Shown here one piece after another: positions 37,165 through 46,598 of a DNA stretch of 64,000 bases. A program made the translations under genes and the position numbers. Source of the stretch: Calothrix parasitica NIES-267 (GTDB taxonomy: Bacteria > Cyanobacteriota > Cyanobacteriia > Cyanobacteriales > Nostocaceae); contig NZ_AP018227.1 in NCBI RefSeq assembly GCF_002368095.1, positions 6,898,123-6,962,122 on the forward strand, written 5' to 3'. The notes beneath the pieces were generated by a model, which did not search any database, was not told the DNA's origin, and saw only the letters and a program-made list of their open reading frames with translations. Each line of letters starts with the position of its first letter. Within the stretch, counting starts at the first letter, position 1.

Positions 37165-38244
37165 CGATGATAAATCTAAGGGAAAAGAGTAAATTTTGCT
37201 TTCGTTCATTATTTCTATTCCTAAATCGGCCCAGGAAACAGAATCTGCCCAGCTATTAATTACGTGCCCTTGACTGTCGTGTATATGGTGATTAAAATTC
37301 AAGCCATTGATATCAAATGCCATAGAGACGACACCCAAAGCCGCAGACCAAATCCCTACCACCGGCACAATTGCTAATAACAAATGCAAATTGCGTTTAT
37401 TTGCGAAGCTCAAACGATACCACCCAAGTCTTCCCAAATAATTGCGAGCTGCTGCAAAATTGTAAGTTGGTTTTTTGCGACTACCTTCGGTGGTTTTACG
37501 AATCAGGGTTGAAGTTACTAAGGAACCATGCATAGCGCTCAAGAAAGCTCCTCCCAAAACTCCAACTACCCCAATCATATGAAATGGATTCATCAGAAAA
37601 TTGTGTTCGGCTTGCAGCTTCAACATGAAATAGAAAGTCCCCGAAATTCCTAAAGGCATTCCCTCACAAAAACCTCCTTGTCCAATTGGATAGACTAACA
37701 ATACTGCGGCTGTCGCACTGACTGGAGCAGAGAAAGCTAAACTAATCCAAGGACGCATTCCCAAACGATAGCTCAACTCCCATTCCCTATCTTGATAGCA
37801 ATAGATACCAATCAAAAAATGCAGCACAATCAGCTGATACGGACCCCCGTTACACAGCCATTCATCAAAAGAAGCGGCTGCCCAAATCGGATAGAAGTGC
37901 AGTCCAATCGCTGCCGATGTGGGGACAACAGCAGCAGAAATAATATTATTACCATCAAGTAAAGAACCAGTTAGAGGTTCTCCCAAACCACTCATATCTA
38001 CAGGAGGAGCAGCAATAAAAGCAATTATAAAAACGATAGCTGCAACAGAAAGAGTGGGTATCATCACCAGTCCAAACCAGCCTATATAAAGACGATTATT
38101 GGTACTAGTTACCCATTGACAAAATCTTTCCCACACCTGGGAATTATCGCTTTTTTCTACAACATTGCTTTGAGAAGGTGGTTTTAAAACTAAATCGCTA
38201 TCGGTTGAGGTCGTAGTGATACGTTGTAATTCAGACTGTACCAT
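37156..38244 (-). CDS. chlF: chlorophyll f synthase ChlF (super-rogue D1)
   Basis: A 362-residue D1 paralogue. The TM-helix motif reads [13 protein letters not shown], with Gln-Asp where photosynthetic D1 has Met-Gly; this QD pair is reported as diagnostic for ChlF. Water-oxidation ligands are changed: the Asp170 equivalent is Glu ([10 protein letters not shown]), the His332 equivalent is Asn and the His337 equivalent Tyr ([14 protein letters not shown]). The iron ligand His272 position is Arg (AAARNYLGR). The P680-ligand His (NPFHM) and Tyr161 (VYPIGQG) are kept. It oxidises chlorophyll a to chlorophyll f in light. It heads the psaA2-psaB2 string. Confidence 0.94.
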   Translation of the reverse strand: MVQSELQRITTTSTDSDLVLKPPSQSNVVEKSDNSQVWERFCQWVTSTNNRLYIGWFGLVMIPTLSVAAIVFIIAFIAAPPVDMSGLGEPLTGSLLDGNNIISAAVVPTSAAIGLHFYPIWAAASFDEWLCNGGPYQLIVLHFLIGIYCYQDREWELSYRLGMRPWISLAFSAPVSATAAVLLVYPIGQGGFCEGMPLGISGTFYFMLKLQAEHNFLMNPFHMIGVVGVLGGAFLSAMHGSLVTSTLIRKTTEGSRKKPTYNFAAARNYLGRLGWYRLSFANKRNLHLLLAIVPVVGIWSAALGVVSMAFDINGLNFNHHIHDSQGHVINSWADSVSWADLGIEIMNESKIYSFPLDLSSNW

Positions 38245-38603
38245 TAATTAATGGCTCCTGAGTCTAAGGTAGTGTTTTGTAGGGAGCAGAGTTGAAATTC
38301 GTTATAAGTGTAATCAAACAATTGAGAAAATGTATTCCCTATCAACATCATCAAATTTTATTATCTACTCCACATTAATCGGTCAGTTTTCGCATCTATT
38401 TCGGAGCTACCAAAATGAGATAAACTCTGAAATCTCGAATTGCGTAACTTATCTATTAGTTGCTGTTTGGAGAATAAGAAAAAGTTCTGAAGAACTTATG
38501 AAGAACAGGGTTATATTTACAAAAGCTTACAATTACGGCTGTAGACGTGAGATTAAGACGCTAATAAATATTCTTGAACAGAAAACAGTAAGTAAAAAAT
38601 CTT
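38245..38603. other. upstream region of chlF
   Basis: 359 bp without a supported gene, between chlF and the second receiver gene on the same strand. A far-red-inducible promoter for chlF-psaA2-psaB2-psaL2-psaI2 is likely here. I see no motif that I can name. Confidence 0.4.
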
Positions 38604-38996
38604 TTATTCCCAGTTCAATGCAGCAGCCACTTGTGTCGCTAAGGTTGATAAATCAAAAGGCTTGATAATCGCTGCGGTTACTCCAAATTCACTCAATTGA
38701 GGCAGTTGTTTATACTGCTCTGTGGTAGTTAATAAAATTATCGGGATTTGCTCTGTTTTCGGGTTATTTTGCAATTGCGATATGGTTTTCCAGTCAAAAT
38801 CAAATATAATCTCATTCAAATCCACAAGAATGGCGTTAACCCGTTCAGTTGTAGCTTTGACAATAGCTTCATTTACAGAGTTTGCTGTTAGAACTTCCCA
38901 ACCCAGTACAGTTTCCAAGCAAAGCTGAGTTAATTCCTGTAGAGCGTCTTCATTTTCAATAACAAGTACGATACGTCGATGATTCACTGTTTGCAT
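38604..38996 (-). CDS. divergent CheY-like receiver protein, RfpC paralogue
   Basis: A 130-residue single receiver domain. The likely phospho-acceptor Asp is in AILVDLNEI (about 59) and the conserved Lys is in IIKPFD (about 111). The N-terminal acidic pocket, usually Asp-Asp, is changed (LVIENEDAL against LIIDDDKDI in RfpC). The MPDMDG loop is replaced by IIFDFD. It aligns along its length with the RfpC at 39734-40102, 737 bp upstream, so it is probably a duplicated and altered copy. Phosphotransfer may be weakened. The role in far-red signalling is inferred from position. Confidence 0.75.
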   Translation of the reverse strand: MQTVNHRRIVLVIENEDALQELTQLCLETVLGWEVLTANSVNEAIVKATTERVNAILVDLNEIIFDFDWKTISQLQNNPKTEQIPIILLTTTEQYKQLPQLSEFGVTAAIIKPFDLSTLATQVAAALNWE

Positions 38997-39219
38997 TTAT
39001 CTTACTAACAAGTTTGAGTTGGCTATATTTTTCAAGCCAACTTTAACTTGTAGGGTAGGTAAATATTGTGAATAACCCGTGAAGAAAATATAATTGCAAT
39101 TTATTACCCCTTCCATTTTGGGTTTATACAACACGTTTTGTATTTTTTTATGTGATATAAATCACAAATACAGAATGATTTATACTGCATCTCTGTTAAT
39201 AAAAAGTTGATATTTATAT

Positions 39220-39426
39220 TTGGTAATCCCAGTAAAACCTCATGGAACTTCTCAAGAATGCTCAAATTGTGGTCACAAAGTAAAGAAACCGTTGTCGCAA
39301 AGAATGCATAATTGCCCGGTTTGTCATACTTCTTTGTGCCGTGACCACAATGCAGCAATCAACACCAGGAATCGTGGGGCGCACGACCTGTATAATCAAG
39401 CTCATTTAATGTCTAGGGTTGCCTAG
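39220..39426 (+). pseudogene. TnpB remnant of an IS200/IS605-type element
   Basis: Encodes only the C-terminal zinc-finger part of TnpB: HGTSQECSNCGHK, then NCPVCHTSLCRDHNAAINTR with the CxxC...CxxC pattern and the conserved Asp-His-Asn-Ala-Ala. The rest of the gene is absent. The following about 50 bp (to 39478) form imperfect hairpins resembling an element's right end. It lies on the opposite strand between rfpC and the second receiver gene. Confidence 0.8.
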
Positions 39427-39580
39427 AGTCTCTGAGAAGCCGTAACGACACTCGAAGAGAAGTGCAGGTACGTCACTTAAATTGTTTTACCACTTTAGAT
39501 ATAAGCTATAGCAATCCTAATTAATATATAAGAAAATACTTAGGATTTAATTGCGTTATAGAGGTCATAATTGATTCAAA

Positions 39581-39692
39581 CCTGGCGACTGTAAGTCGCG
39601 GCTACACAAACAAAACCCGCCGTGACAGCGGGTTATTACATGAAGTCCAGGTCGCTGGAATTAGCTTGTGTAGTAGCGGTTTTAACCGCCAG
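39581..39692. repeat. CTGGCG-ended palindromic repeat, copy 2
   Basis: CCTGGCGACT...AACCGCCAG, with an internal ACCCGC/GCGGGT stem. Closely related to 30361-30463. It lies 40 bp downstream of the rfpC stop. Confidence 0.7.
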
Positions 39693-39733
39693 ACTAAAAA
39701 TATATTTCTTACAATTCATTTCGGATTGCTATA

Positions 39734-40102
39734 TCACTTCAAAACCTGTGTAATCTCATCAACCAAAGTAAACGGGTCATAAGGTTTAGTAATCACCCCT
39801 GCAACACAAAGCTGAGTAAAATGACGCTTTTCCGCAGGTTGAGCTTTTGCTGTTAGTAAAATCACAGGAATATTTTTAGTAACAGGATTGTCTTGTAGCT
39901 TCTCAAAGGTTGTCAATCCGTCCATATCAGGCATCATTACATCTAAAAGAATAGCATCGGGCATTTCAGCTGCTGCTGTAACTAAACCTTCTTTACCCGA
40001 AGCAGCACTTATGATTTCCCATTCACCTAAAATTTCTAGACATATTTGAGTCGCTTCTCGGATATCCTTATCGTCATCGATTATCAAAATTCGTTTGCTC
40101 AT
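39734..40102 (-). CDS. rfpC: far-red response regulator RfpC (CheY-like)
   Basis: A 122-residue stand-alone receiver with all key residues: acidic pocket in IIDDDKD, phospho-acceptor Asp53 or so in AILLDVMMPDMDG, Thr in LLTAK and Lys in ITKPYD. In the FaRLiP pathway RfpC is thought to relay phosphate between the phytochrome kinase RfpA and the DNA-binding regulator RfpB. The gene lies directly downstream of rfpA on the same strand, which fixes the name. Confidence 0.88.
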   Translation of the reverse strand: MSKRILIIDDDKDIREATQICLEILGEWEIISAASGKEGLVTAAAEMPDAILLDVMMPDMDGLTTFEKLQDNPVTKNIPVILLTAKAQPAEKRHFTQLCVAGVITKPYDPFTLVDEITQVLK

Positions 40103-40424
40103 TTTTTTCGTATTTGTGGGTAACTAATTTAATATTTTGTTTATTTAATATTTTGTTTGGGCAGAAAATGAGGAACGGGTAAAAATTAAATCAAATTAAA
40201 TTAAATTAAATTAAATAAGATTTTCAGTAAATAGTATATTTAATGTTTAGAAGAAAACAGACTCAACTTTTGTTGTGATAATTTTTTTTTGCTCAAAGAT
40301 GATTTTCTCCCTATTCCCTTTTCTAAAATGAATAAATAATTAAGTAAGTAAGTCGGCAACAATAAACGCAGCTATGTAACAAAATATAAATTACCCTTAA
40401 ACTCTTATCCCTACTTACTACTTA
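40103..40424. other. rfpA-rfpC spacer
   Basis: 322 bp without a gene. It contains a pentamer run (about 40183-40219, AAATT repeats) and a TTACTACTTACTACT run just before the rfpA stop. Confidence 0.5.
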
Positions 40425-42989
40425 CTACTTACTAATGGGTAACGTGAAATAAAAAGTACTACTCTTACCTAAAGTACTTTCAACCCAAATATTGCCACCA
40501 TGCTGTTGTATAATGCTGCGACAAATTGCTAGCCCTAAACCCGTACCTCCTTGATTTCGAGAGTTAGAAGCATCCACTTGTTGAAAGCGGTCGAAAATGG
40601 TTTCTAGCTTATCTTCAGGAATTCCTCTACCTCGGTCTTGGACTTGAAATAATATTTGAGAATCTTCTAGGTTTGCATTCAGAGAAACTGTACTACCTGG
40701 TGGAGAAAATTTAATTGCATTGCTGAGTAAATTAGTTAGAGTTTGAACGATTCTATCTGGGTCTGCCCATAATTGGACTTCAATAGGTTTTAAAGCCAGT
40801 TTAATCTCTGCTCTCTCAGCCATTGCTCGCATTTCATCTACTGCTTGCATCATTAATTCAGCAGCATTGCAATGTTGTTTTTCCATTGTAACTTTGCCAG
40901 AGTTAATACGTTCAATGTCAAGAATGTCGTTAATTAAACGCACCAAACGGTTGGTATTATCAAAGGCAATTTCCAGCATCCGCTGACTTTTTGCGGGTTG
41001 ATTGTTTAACGAACCTTTGGAAAGTAAACCTAAAGCGCTGCGAATCGAAGTTAAGGGTGTTCGCAATTCGTGACTGACAACTGAGACAAATTCGTTTTTC
41101 ATTCGCTCTACTATTTGTCGCTCGGTAATATCCTTAAAGATGACAACAGCACCTACAATCTGATTTTTTTCTAGAATTGGTGTACTAACATACTCAACGG
41201 GAAACTTTGTTCCATCGCGACGGTAAAAGATATCGTTGGTGATATGGTGTACTGCACCAGTGTCTAAAGTTGAATAAATCGGATTTTCTTCCCAAATATA
41301 ACTAGTTCCATCTGGCTTAGAGTGATTTAATATGACGTGCATAAATCCCTCTCCAGACTGATGTGGAAATTCAGGCAAAATATATGTTGTATAAGTATCC
41401 AAATCTTGGTTCTTCATTGAAACAATCAATTCTTCTACCCGATATCCCAACATTCTTGCTGCTGCTGGATTAATAAAAGTAAGTTCACCTTGAGAATTCA
41501 AACCGTAAATTCCCTCACCCGCAGAGTTCAAAATTAACTCACTTTCCCTACTAAGACGTTCGAGTGAAGCTTTTGCTTGTTCGCGTTCGCTAATTTCTCG
41601 TCGCAATTCTGCTGTTCGTTCCTGTACTCTTTGTTCTAACTCGGCATTTAAGGCTGAGATTTTTAACTCTGCTTGTTTACGCTCTTGAATATCTTTTTCT
41701 AAGTCAACATTAAGAGCGTGGACTTGCTGATACAGTTCGTACTGATGAATTGCTGTAGCAAAATGACTTCCTAAAGCCAAAGCGAGTTCAATTTCTGCCT
41801 CTGTCCATTGTTGTACTTGACCTTGCTTTAATTCTCGCCATGTTTCAAAAGATATTATCGGACGCTGCTGTCGCAAGTCGTCGCGGTCTGGTCTTCTAGC
41901 CCACAAGGTTTCTATTTCAATTTCATGACGAAAAATACTCAAGTAACCTAACTTCTGCTGCCGAGATTGGAGTTCGATAACCAGCAAACTACGAATTTTA
42001 TTGTCTAAAAAAACCGATTCTAAATATTCTGGTAAGTCTACTTGATGCAAATCTGGAATTATCCAAGCTTTAATTCCGTTCCCAACAATTGCTTGGGTAT
42101 CTAACCATTCTTGCCAAGTCGAATGCTCCTCAAATTTTTCTTTACTCTTATCAAGTCCCCACTCCCCACAAACAAATAATTGTGCTTCCTCTTGAAGATT
42201 TTGGGGAACAATGTAAACTCTGCCACCTGCCCCTTGCAAACCAGATACAGTTAATTCTAATGCTTGTTGCAACTGCATTTCGGTCATCGAATGTAACAGC
42301 TTCGCAACTCGGTTAATTGTTGCTTCTTGTGCTGCTTGAGCGCGGGTTTGTTCGAGTAAAGTACTTTGTGCGATCGCAATTGATAATTGGTCTGCAACTA
42401 GCTGTACAATTTGCAATTCTCGCTCTGTCACCTGTCGTGGCAAACTATGATGAGATACCAGCAATCCCCATAATTGGTCGTTATATAAAATAGGTACCAC
42501 TAAAGACGACTGCACACCCATTGATGTGAGATATTCGACATGACAAGAATCTACAGGACGAAAGCGAATATCATCCGCTATTGACTCTCCAGTCTCCGGA
42601 CAATCCAAAGAACTTACACCAATTTGCTGTGCAGCTAAATCCACAATTGAACGCTGACGTGCTTTGACAAATAATTCCCGTGCTTCCGGTGGAATATCTT
42701 CTGTAGGAAAATGTTGTCCTAAAAGAGATGGTAGCCGCTCTTTGAGAACCGACTCAGCAACCACCTTTCCACTACCATCTGCATCAAAGCGATACACTTT
42801 TACTCGGTCAGTCTCCAAGAATGTACGAACTTCTGCCACAGTTCCCGTGAGGATTGCAGGTAATTCCAAAGATTGACGAATCCGATTCATCATCCGGTGT
42901 AAGAGTATCTCCACAGAAGCAATTTGCTTTTCACCATTAACGGAAGATTTATCTGATACTTGTGGATTTGGCTTATTAAACTGAGTCAT
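40425..42989 (-). CDS. rfpA: far-red phytochrome histidine kinase RfpA
   Basis: An 854-residue sensor kinase. An N-terminal phytochrome GAF domain (about 25-215) has chromophore Cys149 in FRPVDSCHVEYL and no preceding PAS domain, so it is a knotless phytochrome. A second GAF/PHY-like domain follows (about 230-415), then a coiled coil (about 420-480) and a PAS domain (about 485-615). HisKA has VVSHELRTPL, and HATPase_c has N (NLLSNAIKFS), G1 (DRGRGIPE) and G2 (GGTGLGLAI) boxes. It is the master far-red sensor of FaRLiP, flanked by rfpB and rfpC. Confidence 0.93.
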   Translation of the reverse strand: MTQFNKPNPQVSDKSSVNGEKQIASVEILLHRMMNRIRQSLELPAILTGTVAEVRTFLETDRVKVYRFDADGSGKVVAESVLKERLPSLLGQHFPTEDIPPEARELFVKARQRSIVDLAAQQIGVSSLDCPETGESIADDIRFRPVDSCHVEYLTSMGVQSSLVVPILYNDQLWGLLVSHHSLPRQVTERELQIVQLVADQLSIAIAQSTLLEQTRAQAAQEATINRVAKLLHSMTEMQLQQALELTVSGLQGAGGRVYIVPQNLQEEAQLFVCGEWGLDKSKEKFEEHSTWQEWLDTQAIVGNGIKAWIIPDLHQVDLPEYLESVFLDNKIRSLLVIELQSRQQKLGYLSIFRHEIEIETLWARRPDRDDLRQQRPIISFETWRELKQGQVQQWTEAEIELALALGSHFATAIHQYELYQQVHALNVDLEKDIQERKQAELKISALNAELEQRVQERTAELRREISEREQAKASLERLSRESELILNSAGEGIYGLNSQGELTFINPAAARMLGYRVEELIVSMKNQDLDTYTTYILPEFPHQSGEGFMHVILNHSKPDGTSYIWEENPIYSTLDTGAVHHITNDIFYRRDGTKFPVEYVSTPILEKNQIVGAVVIFKDITERQIVERMKNEFVSVVSHELRTPLTSIRSALGLLSKGSLNNQPAKSQRMLEIAFDNTNRLVRLINDILDIERINSGKVTMEKQHCNAAELMMQAVDEMRAMAERAEIKLALKPIEVQLWADPDRIVQTLTNLLSNAIKFSPPGSTVSLNANLEDSQILFQVQDRGRGIPEDKLETIFDRFQQVDASNSRNQGGTGLGLAICRSIIQQHGGNIWVESTLGKSSTFYFTLPISK

Positions 42990-43104
42990 TCGATTTTGGA
43001 TTTGAGATTTTGGATTCTAACAACGGATATTTTTGTTTTGAATTGAAAAAAACCTTATTAACCTTTAACCTTTAACCTTTGACCTGTAACCTTTTTAAAC
43101 TTTC

Positions 43105-44376
43105 TTAAGTTGTGTTATCAAGGGAAAGATTAACTAATACCGCATCAACTTGAGGCTTGTTTAATGCTTCTTTTGCTGCAAATAAATTTTGTACTAATTC
43201 TATATTTATTCCTGATGCAACAGCGGATTTAACTATGCTATGAGTTAGTTGGACATCATGATTCACTACCAGCATTAGAGAATATTCATCACAGTCTATA
43301 GATTTGGAACTGTTGTTAAATGCAGGTTTTTGTATTTCCCATTTTAAAAGTTTTACTAATTCTCTCAAATAGATTCCCTGAGTCAAGCCTAAATTAACTT
43401 CCGATTTAAAAATCTCCTCTATCTTTCTAGCTAAATGCGAACCTTCAGAAAAACCAAATGTACCCAACCCTCCAGCAAATTTATGCGCTACTTTTTGCGC
43501 TTTATCTCTTAATTCTTCATCTAAAACATTCTCTAGCAATGCGCTAACAGCTTGCTCTAAAATAGCGATGCGTTGAATATTTTCTACTTTGAGTTTTTCC
43601 CAAGCTTGAGTCAATGCTTCCTTAGTTTTTTGCTGTTTATTAATTTGTTTATTATTTGATTTATTTTCAGCTTTCCTTTCAAAAGGTTTTACTTGAGCGT
43701 TTGCGATTTCTTTGAGTCGATAACCCAAACCGTACACCGTTTCAATTAAATCATTTGGTGCCCCCGCTTTAGTCAATTTATGCCGCAAACCTTTAATATG
43801 CGCTGTAACTGTATCTTCTTTTGGTGCTTCTTCCATTGACCACAAATGGTCTAAAATTTCACTTCTACTAAAAACAATATTGCTATTACGAAGAAAAAGC
43901 TCTAGCAAAAGATATTCTTTTGGAGTCAGGTTTAGTAAATTACCGTTATAAGTTACCTCAGCGCTACCAGGATTGAGACGCAACTTTTCCCATTCCAAAA
44001 CTGCTTGTATTGGTGTATTTTTCCGACGCAATAAAACCCTAATTCTAGCTAATAATTCTGTAACTTCAAAAGGTTTAACAACATAATCATCTGCTCCAGC
44101 ATCTAATCCTAATACTTTATCATTGCTGGAATTTTGCGCTGTTAATAATAGGACAGGTGTTTGATAGTTATGTTCTCGCAACTTTTGACAAAATTTAATT
44201 CCATCGAGTTCCGGTAAAATCACATCCAGCAAAATTAAGTCATAGGTGAAAGACTCCACAAACTCCCAGCCCAGCAAGCCATTATCAGCAACATCCACAA
44301 CATAGTGTTGATTGCTAAGAATATTTTCCAAAGCTTTGGCAATACATTTGTCATCTTCAACCACTAAAATTCTCAT
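43105..44376 (-). CDS. rfpB: far-red response regulator RfpB (DNA-binding)
   Basis: A 423-residue regulator. It has a receiver domain (1-120, phospho-acceptor Asp in LILLDVILPELDG, Lys in VVKPFE), an OmpR-type winged helix (about 130-225, ending VYGLGYRLKE), a linker, an HPt-like helical domain with His in AHKFAGGLGTFG (about 300), and a short C-terminal receiver-like segment. The last segment ends at AVLVNLSLDNTT, where Asn occupies the phospho-acceptor position and the rest of the fold is missing. RfpB activates FaRLiP genes. It is the first gene of the rfpB-rfpA-rfpC string. Confidence 0.9.
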   Translation of the reverse strand: MRILVVEDDKCIAKALENILSNQHYVVDVADNGLLGWEFVESFTYDLILLDVILPELDGIKFCQKLREHNYQTPVLLLTAQNSSNDKVLGLDAGADDYVVKPFEVTELLARIRVLLRRKNTPIQAVLEWEKLRLNPGSAEVTYNGNLLNLTPKEYLLLELFLRNSNIVFSRSEILDHLWSMEEAPKEDTVTAHIKGLRHKLTKAGAPNDLIETVYGLGYRLKEIANAQVKPFERKAENKSNNKQINKQQKTKEALTQAWEKLKVENIQRIAILEQAVSALLENVLDEELRDKAQKVAHKFAGGLGTFGFSEGSHLARKIEEIFKSEVNLGLTQGIYLRELVKLLKWEIQKPAFNNSSKSIDCDEYSLMLVVNHDVQLTHSIVKSAVASGINIELVQNLFAAKEALNKPQVDAVLVNLSLDNTT

Positions 44377-45171
44377 TTAAGACAACCTCTTAAACTTGGA
44401 AATTAAGCTTTTTTTACAGATTTACAAGATTTTATGGAGAACTTTGAATAATTTTTTTCACCATTAGAAAATCTACATCTAAATATTCGAGATAAAAATG
44501 GTTTGCAAATATTCTTTTGTTGAAATTCATTATCAACGAGTTTCTTACCTAAAAGTTATCGAACTTAAATAAAAAATAATTTTATTTACTTTTATTTATA
44601 TTTAGTGAGTGTTTACTATATTGTTCATGCAAATAAAATTTATGTATTTAGTGACTGAAAAATTGCAAAGATAAAATATTGGGCATTGCTGTTAGCGTAG
44701 CGTGGCGCTAACCATATTGAGATATAAATTAATTATTATCATCGAATCGCAGACCCCTAAATCCCATAAAACTGGGGGACTTGAAATTAATCAACTAATC
44801 AGCAAAGCCTAATCTTTTAAGTGAATCAGTAAGAGCCGCAATCGTTACAGCATCCTACGAGTAGAATTTTCTGGTTGCGGCTATTTCTATCAAATAATTC
44901 GCAAATAACTAATTACCAGAAAAGTGGATATTGCATCTGTGCTTCAGATATATATGAACTTTTGTAAATATAATCAGAGACTTCATTAGTTCTTCATTTT
45001 TGTTTACTAATGTAATTTCATGTTGAGAGCTAGAGGAATTGCATCTTTATTGGCTCGCTTTTACCACCTCGTCGCATATACTTTTGCGATTGTCATAGCG
45101 ACGAGGAGGTTCTTTAACCAAATTTTTTCACATCTTTTAAGTAATTAACCCTCACACAATAGTCCTTCCTT
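44377..45171. promoter_or_regulatory. divergent regulatory region between rfpB and far-red psbA
   Basis: 795 bp without a gene, between leftward rfpB and rightward psbA. It contains part of a dispersed repeat (about 44677-44790) and a strong leader hairpin (45064-45110). Promoters of both FaRLiP arms must lie here. A binding site for RfpB is likely but I cannot identify the motif. Confidence 0.55.
45064..45110 (+). promoter_or_regulatory. leader hairpin of far-red psbA
   Basis: CCTCGTCGC (45067-45075) and GCGACGAGG (45098-45106) form a perfect 9-bp GC-rich stem ending about 62 bp before the psbA start codon. There is no T-tract and it lies in the probable 5' untranslated region, so a role in mRNA stability or translation fits better than termination. 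Confidence 0.5.
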
Positions 45172-46260
45172 ATGACTACAATTTCACAACAACCTAGCCG
45201 CTTTCCTTTGTGGGATAGGTTCTGCGATTGGGTTACTAGCACCGAAAATCGCTTGTATATCGGTTGGTTTGGTGTCCTAATGATTCCCCTTTTAGGAGTC
45301 TCTACCTGCGTCTTTATAATTGCTTTCATTGCGGCTCCACCCGTAGACATTGACGGAATCCGCGAGCCGATAGCTGGTTCGCTACTTTATGGCAATAATA
45401 TCATTACCGGTGCCGTTGTTCCGACCTCCAATGCGATTGGCTTGCACTTCTATCCCCTTTGGGAAGCTGCTTCTATGGATGAGTGGCTGTACAACGGTGG
45501 TCCTTACCAGATGATTGCTTTCCACTATATTCCAGCACTTTCTTGCTATATGGGACGTGAGTGGGAACTATCTTATCGTTTAGGTATGCGTCCTTGGATT
45601 GCAGTGGCTTATAGCGCTCCTCTGGCTGCAACAACATCCGTATTCTTGATTTACCCCATCGGACAGGGTAGCTTCTCTGACGGTTTACCAATGGGTATCA
45701 GCGGTACGTTTAATTTTATGTTTGTGTTCCAAGCCGAACATAATATCCTGATGAATCCCTTTCACATGATAGGTGTTGCTGGAGTCTTAGGAGGCTCGTT
45801 GTTTTGCGCCATGCACGGTTCCTTGGTAACCTCTAGTCTTGTAAGGGAAACATCTGAATCTGAATCTCAGAATTACGGCTATAAATTTGGACAAGAACAA
45901 GAAACATACAATATTGTTGCAGCACACGGTTATTTTGGTCGGCTGATATTCCAGTATGCCAGCTTTAATAATAGTCGTTCGTTGCATTTCTTCCTTGCAG
46001 CTTGGCCGGTAATTTGTATTTGGGGTACAGCCATAGGTATCAGTACGATGGCATTTAACCTCAACGGATTCAACTTTAATAATTCCATTCTTGATTCTCA
46101 AGGTCGAGTACTTCCTAGTTGGGCAGACGTATTAAATCGAGCTAACCTAGGTTTTGAAGTCATGCACGAACGGAATGCTCACAATTTTCCACTAGACCTT
46201 GCATCTGGAAAATCTATTCCGGTTACTGTTTCGCTTAAAGCTCCAGCATTAGCTGGTTGA
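45172..46260 (+). CDS. psbA: far-red photosystem II D1 protein
   Basis: A 362-residue D1 with the full catalytic set: Tyr161 in IYPIGQG, Asp170 in [10 protein letters not shown], Glu189/His190 in QAEHNIL, P680 His198 in NPFHM, His215, Ser264 in YASFNNSR, His272 in VAAHGYFGR, and the C-terminal [15 protein letters not shown] ligands. A tail after Ala344 ([18 protein letters not shown]) would be removed by CtpA. It has CYMGREWE (Met-Gly), unlike ChlF. It is the far-red paralogue by position; [11 protein letters not shown]-type changes near helix B differ from ordinary D1. Followed by its own terminator. Confidence 0.92.
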   Translation: MTTISQQPSRFPLWDRFCDWVTSTENRLYIGWFGVLMIPLLGVSTCVFIIAFIAAPPVDIDGIREPIAGSLLYGNNIITGAVVPTSNAIGLHFYPLWEAASMDEWLYNGGPYQMIAFHYIPALSCYMGREWELSYRLGMRPWIAVAYSAPLAATTSVFLIYPIGQGSFSDGLPMGISGTFNFMFVFQAEHNILMNPFHMIGVAGVLGGSLFCAMHGSLVTSSLVRETSESESQNYGYKFGQEQETYNIVAAHGYFGRLIFQYASFNNSRSLHFFLAAWPVICIWGTAIGISTMAFNLNGFNFNNSILDSQGRVLPSWADVLNRANLGFEVMHERNAHNFPLDLASGKSIPVTVSLKAPALAG

Positions 46261-46274
46261 GGAAACTGTCTCAA

Positions 46275-46304
46275 GTCATTAGTCAACACTCACCGACTAA
46301 TGAC
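46275..46304 (+). terminator. terminator-like hairpin after far-red psbA
   Basis: GTCATTAGTC and GACTAATGAC form a perfect 10-bp stem with a 10-base loop, 15 bp after the stop. T-rich sequence follows after about 10 bp. It suggests that psbA is transcribed at least partly on its own. Confidence 0.55.
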
Positions 46305-46399
46305 CGAGAAGATTTTAGATTTTTTAGGGAGGGGGAAGAAGGGGGTAGAAGAGATTTTGATACTGCTCGTTTACTCATCAAAATTAATGTGGTGAAGTA

Positions 46400-46532
46400 C
46401 TAGTACTCGAACAAGCCAAAATTGCCAGGTGAGGGCAAGGCAGGGGGAGCAGGGGAAGCAGAGGGAGCAGGGGGAGAGGAAACTTTTTATTTTTACGGTA
46501 AACCCTGCAAAGTTCGCTTGGTGAACTACTAG
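46400..46532. repeat. CTAG-ended palindromic element upstream of apcD5
   Basis: CTAGTACTCGAACAAGCC...and its partly complementary CGCTTGGTGAACTACTAG end, enclosing an AG-rich run (GCAGGGGGAGCAGGGG). A half-related copy begins at 57613. It lies in the promoter region of the allophycocyanin genes. Confidence 0.6.
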
Positions 46533-46598
46533 TAATAGGTCAATCCACAATCTAAAATCTAAAATCCAAAATCCAAAATTAATAACGAGGAAAAATAA

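Noticed and set aside
38330-38665. 111-residue frame on the plus strand upstream of chlF
   Set aside because: No family features, no ribosome binding site, and it overlaps the receiver gene on the other strand.
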